Assembly (NCBI GenBank): GCA_008501835.1 | Contig: QQUB01000637.1 | Span: 1 to 5,376, forward strand | Length of the DNA: 5,376 bases | Direction: 5' to 3' | From: Bacteroidota bacterium | GTDB lineage: Bacteria > Bacteroidota > Bacteroidia > Chitinophagales > Saprospiraceae | In this document: one piece after another, positions 1 to 5,376 of the stretch | Layout of the letters: the number at the start of each line of letters is the position of its first letter | How positions within the stretch are numbered: the stretch's first letter is position 1 | The notes under the pieces: generated by a model | What the model was told of the DNA's origin: nothing | Database searches by the model: none | The model's input: only the letters and a program-made list of their open reading frames with translations | Made by a program: the position numbers and the translations under genes

Positions 1-2941
1 ACGAAGGCTGATTGACATCAAATACTGCAAAAAGCGAGTCTGGTTCCTCTATAATTATCTGAACCAAAACACTTTCACAGTCACCACTCGTAATGGTTAC
101 GGAATATTCGCCTCCTCCAAGTTCATTCACACATAAGGTAGTATCTCCCGTACTCCAGTCAAATTCCACACTTCCATTACCTTGAATGTTCAGGCATATT
201 TCTCCGTCATCGGCATTAAAACAGGAAACATCCTCAACATCCGGAGGCATAATAACAACCCCCGGTCCCTGAACAATTACATTGCGGAGATTAAAGGTGC
301 ACATTTCTTCTGAATTATCCGTTATTTCGATTCTGTAAACACCCTGAGGCAAAGATGTTATGAAAGCTGTATCCGTAACTCCTGACAAACTCCCCATTAC
401 CCCATCTGCCCCGGTCCAGGAAAAATCAAACGGAGGAGTTCCGTTTAAAGGGATCACGGCAATCTGACCATCCGTACCATCACATTCCGTAACATCATTA
501 ACTAAAACCTTTACTGAATCAATACTATTGGTGGTAGTGACCTGTACACTGTCGATGGAAAAACACCCTTCCTCATCTGAAACCGTTACCGCATATACGT
601 CAAGTGTACCGGCTAGAAATGCTGCTCCAACCTCAATTTGTGATTCACTGCTTCCTGTACTCCAAAAGTAATCGTAAACCCCCGTCCCTCCGGTTGCCTC
701 AACCTGGATCACCCCTGAAGATTCCCTGCAAAGTGAAAATGAATCAGAAGGCATAAAGGACAGTTCGGGCCCAGGTTTTACAGTTACCGTAACAACTCCT
801 TCATCGGTACATCCGTCAGGGCTGGTCATTAAAAAATAATAATCTGTCGTTACCAATGGTTCAACTACCGGGGGATTGATCATATTCTCCATGCTTGCCG
901 GAGCAGCATAATGGTAAGTTACATCACCTCCGGTAAAATTCGCATCTTCAATGGTCAGGGAAGCAAGATTAAAACTCTCCCCCGGGCAAATCTCCGGCAT
1001 GGCTGATGTAGAAACATCTGGTAGAGGGTTTATGATCACTTTGACCTCAGCAAGATCTACTGTAAAACAATCAAAATCAAGCGTTTGCCCTACCAAATAG
1101 GTAAATTCAACTGGTACAGGGCTATTATTGACCGGAAGGTCAACAGGGCTGAAACAATTGCCAAATCCTACAACACTGTCCACCTGAATTGCATCGTACC
1201 ATAAGATGAAATTCCCTTCCACCGGCGTGGCACATAAAGTTGGTATTTCACCCGAACAAATAGTATCACCAACCGCAGGAGGTGGCGGCAAAATGATATC
1301 ATCATCTACAACAGCGGCATTACAGTTATTATCGATTCCGTCGCAGGAGATTTCCTCTGCCCCGGGATTAATATTTTCATCATTATCATTGCAATCCCCA
1401 GGAGTGGATACATAATTGTCAGGAGGGTTCCCGGAGCAACTTAAAACATAAATGGCATCATTTCCAAAACCATCTCCATCACTGTCAAAATAGTAAATAG
1501 CTTCTGGCTCACCCACCACCTGTGAACCATATATGACGATTTCATCCAGAGCAATATCTCCTTTCAGGCCGCTGGTCTTTTCCCCAATAAATCTGAATTG
1601 CAGAATTTCCCCGTCCTCGTAATCTCCCAGACCTATAAATGTTTTAAACCATTCATCGCCTTGATTGCCGATTTTTTCCCAAAGTGCAGTCCAGGTAAAA
1701 CCGCCATCATCAGAAACCTCCAGTTTTAAGGAACCAATGGTAAAACCAAACATGTGATAGTAAAATGATAAATGACAGGTATCGGTACCTTGTTTATTTA
1801 ATTGTATACAGGAAGAATACAAAATGGCTTCCATATCCGGTTCACAGCCGGAGGTTTCCATATAAATATAATTTCCTCCCTGACCAACATCGTCTTGTGG
1901 TCCTGTTCCTGGGGTATTGGTCGGGCCGGACATTATGATCCAATCCATATCATCATCCCTGGCATTTTTCCAAACGCCTTCAATGTCACAGTTCACCAGA
2001 CAATTGCCGACACAGGCAGACTGGTTATCAAAATTTTCAAAGGAAGAAACCGGAGGTGGCTGGCAGCCTGTTGTAAACGATATCGGGCAACCATTTGGAG
2101 AAAACAAACCGGTTAATTCACAATACCTTCTCAAATAAAGTTCGTATTCGGTATCCGGAAAGAGCCCTGTTAAGGTCACGGGAGTGCAATCTACGATCTG
2201 AACAGTTCCTCCCATAGCCAACGAATCTGTTCCCGGAACAAACCCGGGTGGACCGTATTCCAATATGATAGTACCACAAAAATCGTCTGGTTCCCAGGAA
2301 AGTTCAACTGCGGTGGTATCCACATCAATGACGGTAAGATCTGAAACCGGCAGGCAGGAAATTGGCTCGAAAACCAATTCTATGAATTCGAGGCTTCCGG
2401 TATCTCCCAAAGCATCATCGCATAATAGTAATAACCAGGAACCATTGGCAGCCGTAAGACCATCATTGAATAAATAAAAGTGTTCCTCAGGTTCATAGGG
2501 GCCATTCAAAAAGGGAGCTACTCCCTCTCCGATCGGTGTACACCCTCCGACGGCAAAAGTAGTATATTGCTGGCAGGTGGCATCTGTAGGATCCCCAAAA
2601 TGATCATCACCCCCTCCATTATTGGCCGTGAGTAAAACCTGAACTCCGGAAGGTGAGACCAAAACCAGATTCAGATCATTCACCCAGGTATGATCAACTA
2701 TTAACCTTACTTCGCTCAAAAAAACGTCTTGCCCCAGAATACCCGGAGTATTCATCTCTTCAATTTCCACTATTTTAGGAAGATAGATCGTTCCGTTTGG
2801 AGTGCAATTATTATCAGGAATGTCGATACTTAAGCCGCATGCTGAAGGATTACTTACAGTGACATCCTGAGCCGGCAAATACCCCCGTAGCACAAAAAGA
2901 CAACAGACAAGTGTTAAGCGAAACCTGAACCAAAGCGGCAT
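1..2941 (-). CDS. Large secreted multidomain surface protein (P-domain, FN3, MAM, MopE-like, Ig-like and SprB-like repeats), 3' end off-window
   Basis: The frame is open for all 980 visible codons and runs off the left edge. The start is well fixed: an in-frame TAA lies 9 nt upstream of the ATG and the next Met is residue 63. Residues 1-24 form a signal peptide (basic/aromatic start, LTLVCCLFVL core, likely cleavage after PA24). Then follow: a proprotein-convertase P-domain (about 40-193; NDLNLVLVSPSG at 88-99, NGSW at 166-169, GDTGSLEFIEL at 179-189); a fibronectin III domain (195-291, ending FTTGC); a MAM domain (301-471; W324, DWI at 333-335, GTGP at 345-348, YIYMETS at 358-364, DEIVIYG at 466-472); a MopE-like motif (483-548; FDSDGDGFGN, GDCNDND, CDGIDNNC); two Ig-like stretches (549-725); and SprB-like repeats (728-970). 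This resembles Bacteroidota type IX secretion cargo involved in adhesion or gliding, but no C-terminal sorting domain is visible. No catalytic domain is seen. The domain calls rest on motif recognition, not on a profile search. Confidence 0.9.
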   Translation of the reverse strand, partial: MPLWFRFRLTLVCCLFVLRGYLPAQDVTVSNPSACGLSIDIPDNNCTPNGTIYLPKIVEIEEMNTPGILGQDVFLSEVRLIVDHTWVNDLNLVLVSPSGVQVLLTANNGGGDDHFGDPTDATCQQYTTFAVGGCTPIGEGVAPFLNGPYEPEEHFYLFNDGLTAANGSWLLLLCDDALGDTGSLEFIELVFEPISCLPVSDLTVIDVDTTAVELSWEPDDFCGTIILEYGPPGFVPGTDSLAMGGTVQIVDCTPVTLTGLFPDTEYELYLRRYCELTGLFSPNGCPISFTTGCQPPPVSSFENFDNQSACVGNCLVNCDIEGVWKNARDDDMDWIIMSGPTNTPGTGPQDDVGQGGNYIYMETSGCEPDMEAILYSSCIQLNKQGTDTCHLSFYYHMFGFTIGSLKLEVSDDGGFTWTALWEKIGNQGDEWFKTFIGLGDYEDGEILQFRFIGEKTSGLKGDIALDEIVIYGSQVVGEPEAIYYFDSDGDGFGNDAIYVLSCSGNPPDNYVSTPGDCNDNDENINPGAEEISCDGIDNNCNAAVVDDDIILPPPPAVGDTICSGEIPTLCATPVEGNFILWYDAIQVDSVVGFGNCFSPVDLPVNNSPVPVEFTYLVGQTLDFDCFTVDLAEVKVIINPLPDVSTSAMPEICPGESFNLASLTIEDANFTGGDVTYHYAAPASMENMINPPVVEPLVTTDYYFLMTSPDGCTDEGVVTVTVKPGPELSFMPSDSFSLCRESSGVIQVEATGGTGVYDYFWSTGSSESQIEVGAAFLAGTLDVYAVTVSDEEGCFSIDSVQVTTTNSIDSVKVLVNDVTECDGTDGQIAVIPLNGTPPFDFSWTGADGVMGSLSGVTDTAFITSLPQGVYRIEITDNSEEMCTFNLRNVIVQGPGVVIMPPDVEDVSCFNADDGEICLNIQGNGSVEFDWSTGDTTLCVNELGGGEYSVTITSGDCESVLVQIIIEEPDSLFAVFDVNQPS
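32..760 (-). repeat. Three tandem SprB-like beta-domain repeats within the surface protein
   Basis: Protein-level repeats cover residues about 728-805, 808-893 and 898-970. Each has a central W-(S/T)-x-G type motif (W760, W842, W929; spacing 82 and 87 residues) and a closing strand of the G-x-Y-x-V/I type (DVYAVTV at 781-787, GVYRIEITD at 867-875, GEYSVTI at 944-950). The second and third begin with a V-(T/S)-(E)-C-x-x-D/A-DG pattern (VTECDGTDG, VSCFNADDG), typical of SprB repeats found in Bacteroidota gliding and adhesion proteins. The first is the most divergent and could equally be called PKD-like. The series is still running near the left edge, so more copies are likely beyond it. The DNA copies are diverged, with no obvious recent duplication. 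Confidence 0.65.
1298..1495 (-). other. MopE-like/calcium-loop motif segment of the surface protein
   Basis: Residues 483-548 carry FDSDGDGFGN, an acidic DxDGDG calcium-type loop. Next come a GDCNDND motif, an NPGAEE segment and CDGIDNNC. This is the order of the 'putative metal-binding motif' named after MopE and common in secreted Bacteroidota and Myxococcota proteins. Such segments usually act as metal-stabilised linkers between beta domains; that role is inferred here. The usual ending CDGxDNNCDGxxDE is altered to CNAAVVDDD, so the last acidic ligands are shifted. Confidence 0.75.
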
Positions 2942-2969
2942 AAATGATTAATTTTGGGATAAATAATTC

Positions 2970-2986
2970 AAGTTGTAAAGCAACTT
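2970..2986 (-). promoter_or_regulatory. Short hairpin in the leader of the surface-protein gene
   Basis: AAGTTG and CAACTT form a 6-bp stem with a 5-base loop. The hairpin ends 28 bases upstream of the ATG, so it would lie in the 5' UTR. It is short and AT-rich, and may be chance; it does not cover the start codon. The bases between it and the ATG (CCCAAAATTAATCATTT) contain no Shine-Dalgarno sequence, which is usual for Bacteroidota, where A-rich leaders often support initiation. Confidence 0.25.
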
Positions 2987-3078
2987 AAACAAAGAACAAC
3001 GATCAACATCCAACTCACAATAGACTGCATATTTACCAGGAAAGATATTGTGAATTGGGACTTGAGCATTGAATCTTC

Positions 3079-3101
3079 TAAATGACGAATTTCGTCATTT
3101 A
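3079..3101. promoter_or_regulatory. Perfect 23-base inverted repeat, candidate operator upstream of the surface-protein gene
   Basis: Two 11-base arms, TAAATGACGAA and TTCGTCATTTA, are exact reverse complements around a single central T. Symmetry breaks at the next pair outward (C3078 against A3102). The inner edge is 138 bases from the ATG at 2941. A long, nearly uninterrupted dyad with a one-base centre fits a homodimeric regulator site better than a transcription terminator, because the stem has only two G/C pairs per GACG half and no T-tract. The binding protein is unknown. If transcribed, it could also form a hairpin in the leader RNA. Confidence 0.5.
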
Positions 3102-3141
3102 ATTACATTAAGGGTGTTTGAATAAAGTCCAATGAACCCAA

Positions 3142-3149
3142 CAAAACTA
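3142..3149 (-). promoter_or_regulatory. Weak candidate Bacteroidota -7 box for the surface-protein gene
   Basis: The minus strand reads TAGTTTTG here, matching the Bacteroidota housekeeping -7 consensus TAnnTTTG. No TTG occurs at the expected -33 distance; only a TTTT run lies there, so this is half a promoter at best. If real, transcription would start near 3135 and the 23-base inverted repeat would lie about 35-55 bases downstream in the leader. A match to such a short AT-rich motif in AT-rich DNA can easily be chance. Confidence 0.25.
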
Positions 3150-3212
3150 ATCAAAGCAGGGATAAATTAAAACTTCCCATAATACAAATTCGCAAGATTG
3201 TTGTTAATGTAC

Positions 3213-3255
3213 AAAACAAGAGGCCATCTCAACGCGTGAAATGGCCTCTTGTTTT
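3213..3255. terminator. Bidirectional intrinsic terminator after the sigma/membrane-protein operon
   Basis: The arms AAAACAAGAGGCCAT and ATGGCCTCTTGTTTT form a perfect 15-bp stem (3213-3227 with 3241-3255). After one C/A mismatch, three more pairs (TCA/TGA) close on a 5-base loop. The stem lies 43 bases past the stop codon of the membrane-protein gene, where a terminator for that operon is expected. On the minus strand the U-tract is only the TTTT of the stem plus GT. On the plus strand the stem is followed by ATTTTTT, so it would end plus-strand transcripts at least as well. Confidence 0.85.
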
Positions 3256-3269
3256 ATTTTTTGATTATT

Positions 3270-3287
3270 CTAAGACTTAAGTCTGAG
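3270..3287. repeat. Small palindrome in the 3' UTR of the membrane-protein gene
   Basis: AGACTTAAGTCT (3273-3284) is a perfect 12-base palindrome. It extends to 18 bases with one mismatch (A3272 against G3285) and the outer pairs T/A and C/G. It sits between the stop codon and the terminator stem. It has no loop, so it is unlikely to form an RNA hairpin easily. No function can be assigned. Confidence 0.35.
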
Positions 3288-3298
3288 CTACGAGGTGG

Positions 3299-4993
3299 TT
3301 AGAAACGAAGCACCTCTCTGATCTCAAACTCCCGGAGTTTATCCTTCTCCATAATTTCCATTACGAAAGTATGCCGCTTTTTGTTTTTATCAATGGCCTT
3401 GAATTGTTCCGGCTTGAACAAAGCGATCCTTCCATCCGGCAGAATCATCCAGAGAATGTTTTCCGAATTACTATCGAAAGAAACATTTGCTCCTGACTGA
3501 GCAAGAAATTTTTTCAGGACATTGCGGTTTTTATCGGCGATAAAGGCCACACATGGTTCCAGGTCATTCCCATTCTGATCGACGAAACGAGCTTTCACTT
3601 TTACCTGCTCGGGAATTATCGGACGAGCGCATATCCAGATTCCCAGATTATCGGCCTGGAAATTATTAATGACCTTCCTGGCAACAATTCCCTCATTCTC
3701 TTCCTGCTCAACACCAGAATCAGCCAATTGATCCCGGTATTTCTGACGAGCCAGCTGGCGTTGTTCCTCAAACCTTTTATGCAAAGCAACCTTATCCTTC
3801 TGAAGCTCTTTTTCACGAGCTTCAACCTGGTTTTGATAAACCAGCAACTCCTGTGCATATTGCTCGAGGGCTAATTCATAATCTTTCCCGGTAAGCACTG
3901 GATTCACGATTAGTTTAAGGCGATTACCTTCAGCGATTAGCTCCAATTCAAAATCGTTGCCATTAAGCTTATTGACGGTTGCATCTTCCCAAACAACCTG
4001 GAAAGCCCTTTGATCAATATCAGGATTATTAGGAGATAACTGCCAGATGGTGCCACCGTACAGAAACTCATTGCCTTCTGGTAATTTATCCTGGAGGAAG
4101 TCGAGTTCGAAGGTAATTCTGTTCTTATCTTTTTCAACAGGCTTCAAAGGTGGTTCCGGAACAGGATTATTATTTTCAATAGCAATTAAAGCATCATTTT
4201 CCCGTATCGTGATCTCATCCAGTTCATCTTTTAACACCTTCTTATATTGGTACAACGGATCGTTATATTCCAGGGCTTCCTCTACAAACTGCATCATATC
4301 GATATCCTGGTAAACCCATTGACGAGCAGCTGTATCCAAACGATAAACATTATAATCAGGAGTTTGGCTGCCGGTTAAAATGAATATTTGTCCTGCCATT
4401 TCAACCTTTATGGATTTCCCTTCAGCAAGCCTTACCATCTTTCCGTCTTTTTCAGCAAAAATTTCAACCATTCCACTGGATTCCAGAAGATAATTGATTC
4501 CGGCTGAATCATAAGTCATAGGCATTCCGGAAATGAAGAAGTCTACGAAGTCGGTATATTCCCTGTAATAGAGGTTAACCTCTCCTTCCACCAAATTACC
4601 TCTGTCATTCATAAAGGCTGCGGAAGGGACAATAAGCCGTGAGCCACTTTCATATTCGAAGATGCCTCCTTGATTTGGATTTACAGAATAATGGGAAAAA
4701 GAAGGAATGGCCTCATCAACAGGTTCGTTGACAAAAGGTTGTTGGGCAAAAAATTGTTTTTCATTAATGACTTTTGGTGTAGAATAAAACCCTCTGAAAA
4801 CGAGGAATAATGCGATGGCGGCAGCGGCAGCACTGGTCCAATAGACCAGTCTTCTGACTTTGAGGACAGGTTTTTTTGAAACCGGGGAACCTTGTTCCAT
4901 TTGTTTCAAAAGCGCATCAAAATCCTTGTGACGGTCAATTTGATCGCCTGTCAAAGGTTTTTGATTGATTTTAAAATTGTAATTTTTCCTCAT
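3299..4993 (-). CDS. Single-pass membrane protein, putative anti-sigma/sensor partner of the ECF sigma factor
   Basis: This complete 564-residue protein has an in-frame TAA 9 nt before the ATG, which fixes the start. Residues 1-48 are cytoplasmic, basic and partly helical (DFDALLKQMEQ). Residues 49-70 form the one transmembrane helix (LVYWTSAAAAAIALFLVF core), preceded by KVRR, so the bulk is outside the cytoplasm. Residues 109-200 form a beta domain resembling ZU5 (GGIFEYESGSRLIVPSAAF, then YREYTDFVDFFISGMPMT and ESSGMVEIFAEKDG). A second beta segment follows (292-375, ending VNPVLTGKDYE), then a charged coiled coil (about 372-432) and a C-terminal beta domain (445-564). The gene starts 17 bases after the sigma stop, so the two are surely co-transcribed. 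Position and topology suggest an anti-sigma factor, but no zinc HxxxCxxC motif or FecR domain is seen, so that role is inferred. I recall similar uncharacterised Bacteroidota proteins but no assigned function. Confidence 0.85.
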   Translation of the reverse strand: MRKNYNFKINQKPLTGDQIDRHKDFDALLKQMEQGSPVSKKPVLKVRRLVYWTSAAAAAIALFLVFRGFYSTPKVINEKQFFAQQPFVNEPVDEAIPSFSHYSVNPNQGGIFEYESGSRLIVPSAAFMNDRGNLVEGEVNLYYREYTDFVDFFISGMPMTYDSAGINYLLESSGMVEIFAEKDGKMVRLAEGKSIKVEMAGQIFILTGSQTPDYNVYRLDTAARQWVYQDIDMMQFVEEALEYNDPLYQYKKVLKDELDEITIRENDALIAIENNNPVPEPPLKPVEKDKNRITFELDFLQDKLPEGNEFLYGGTIWQLSPNNPDIDQRAFQVVWEDATVNKLNGNDFELELIAEGNRLKLIVNPVLTGKDYELALEQYAQELLVYQNQVEAREKELQKDKVALHKRFEEQRQLARQKYRDQLADSGVEQEENEGIVARKVINNFQADNLGIWICARPIIPEQVKVKARFVDQNGNDLEPCVAFIADKNRNVLKKFLAQSGANVSFDSNSENILWMILPDGRIALFKPEQFKAIDKNKKRHTFVMEIMEKDKLREFEIREVLRF

Positions 4994-5010
4994 AAGCGTT
5001 TAATAATAAA
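4994..5010 (-). promoter_or_regulatory. 17-base junction between sigma and membrane-protein genes
   Basis: The minus-strand spacer TTTATTATTAAACGCTT links the sigma stop (TAG) to the ATG of the partner. It has no Shine-Dalgarno core and no room for a separate promoter, which supports co-transcription and probable translational coupling. The AT-rich leader is usual for Bacteroidota. Confidence 0.6.
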
Positions 5011-5376
5011 CTATGCCATTTTCTTTTTCAACCGCTCAAGTATCCTATAGGTCTTCATTTTGGCATTGGCTTCAGTAATTCCGAGGATCCCTGCGATTTC
5101 TTTAAAGGGTTTTTCTTCAAAAAAGCGCATTTCAATAATTTCGAGATCCTCGGGTTTCAGGGTATCTAATAAGCTAATCATATTTTGTAACTGGTCCCCG
5201 GATTCAACGGTCCCCAATTCTTCTGCCAGTTCATTTACATGGTCCTCATCTATACTGACCACTCTTGTTTTTTGGTTTTTTCGGTAATACTGGGCTACTT
5301 CATTACTTGCAATCCTGTACAACCAAGCTGAAAAAGGAACTCCCTTAAAGGTGTATGAATCCAGCCTTTGCATGGC
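5011..5376 (-). CDS. ECF-subfamily RNA polymerase sigma factor, 5' end off-window
   Basis: The visible 121 codons are the C-terminal part of a sigma-70 family protein. ECF proteins usually have about 170-200 residues, so roughly 50-80 are missing. Counting from the edge, residues 5-33 match the end of region 2 (LDSYTFKGVPFSAWLYRIASNEVAQYYRK), which contacts the -10 element. Residues 34-65 are an acidic linker. Residues 66-121 are region 4 (LKPEDLEIIEMRFFEEKPFKEIAGILGIT, then a recognition helix rich in K and R), which binds the -35 element. The frame continues upstream of the first visible Met (codon 2), and that Met lies inside region 2, so it is not the start. The protein directs RNA polymerase to a specific regulon and is probably held inactive by the membrane protein encoded 17 bases downstream. 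The ECF group cannot be named without the missing part. Confidence 0.93.
   Translation of the reverse strand, partial: AMQRLDSYTFKGVPFSAWLYRIASNEVAQYYRKNQKTRVVSIDEDHVNELAEELGTVESGDQLQNMISLLDTLKPEDLEIIEMRFFEEKPFKEIAGILGITEANAKMKTYRILERLKKKMA

Larger units (their letters stand above)
2942..3298. other. Intergenic region between sigma/anti-sigma operon and surface-protein gene
   Basis: No frame here looks coding: the stretch is AT-rich, and no recognisable protein appears on either strand. It contains, from the right, an imperfect 18-base palindrome, the operon terminator hairpin, a weak candidate promoter box, a perfect 23-base inverted repeat and a short leader hairpin, each listed separately. 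It must hold the 3' UTR of the membrane-protein gene and the promoter and 5' leader of the surface-protein gene. Confidence 0.8.

Noticed and set aside
1206..2477. Four plus-strand open frames (1206-1415, 1802-2116, 1917-2138, 2265-2477)
   Set aside because: They lie inside the continuous 980-codon minus-strand gene, show low-complexity or incoherent protein sequence with no recognisable domain, and have no supporting context.
3079..3101. The 23-base inverted repeat as an intrinsic terminator
   Set aside because: The stem is mostly A/T, no T-tract follows on either strand, and a much better terminator already lies at 3213-3255.
3616..4313. Open frames at 3616-3858 and 3937-4137 (minus) and 4047-4313 (plus)
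   Set aside because: They overlap the 564-residue membrane-protein gene in other frames. Their sequences are basic or serine-rich shadows without domain features.
5060..5287. Plus-strand open frame opposite the sigma factor
   Set aside because: It is antisense to conserved sigma regions 2 and 4; its serine/isoleucine-rich sequence is a typical complement of a coding strand.
5371..5373. ATG at 5373 as the start of the sigma factor
   Set aside because: It would begin the protein inside region 2 and remove most of the core-binding part; the frame stays open to the window edge, so the real start is off-window.
1..5376. CRISPR array, tRNA/rRNA genes, insertion sequence or integrase
   Set aside because: No regular short direct repeats with spacers, no tRNA or rRNA-like stretch, and no transposase or recombinase reading frame were seen on either strand.

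Overview
The window looks like a piece of a Bacteroidota chromosome, most likely a Saprospiraceae/Lewinella-type marine or sludge organism. The evidence is the domain vocabulary of the surface protein (P-domain, fibronectin III, MAM, MopE-like motif, Ig-like and SprB-type repeats in one chain), a family of ECF sigma/membrane partner pairs that I associate from memory with this phylum, moderate-to-low GC, and start codons without a clear Shine-Dalgarno sequence. The lineage is an inference; no rRNA or other marker gene is present.

All real genes lie on the minus strand, so the window reads right to left. At the right edge (5011-5376) is the 3' two thirds of an ECF sigma factor: the end of region 2 and all of region 4. 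Seventeen bases further on, in what is almost certainly the same operon, comes a 564-residue single-pass membrane protein (3299-4993). It has a short cytoplasmic N-terminus, one transmembrane helix and a large extracytoplasmic part of beta domains around a coiled coil. Its position and topology suggest the cognate anti-sigma or sensor partner, but it lacks the usual zinc-binding or FecR-type modules. The operon ends at a strong bidirectional hairpin terminator (3213-3255).

A 357-base non-coding gap (2942-3298) follows. It holds this terminator, a small palindrome, a perfect 23-base inverted repeat that could be an operator, a weak candidate -7 promoter box and a short 5'-leader hairpin.

The left half (1-2941) is the first 980 codons, open throughout, of a very large secreted multidomain protein that continues past the left edge. 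It has a signal peptide and is probably a type IX secretion cargo, though the C-terminal sorting domain that would prove this is off-window. A plausible reading is an envelope-signalling sigma/anti-sigma pair next to a surface adhesin; whether the pair controls the adhesin cannot be decided from this sequence.
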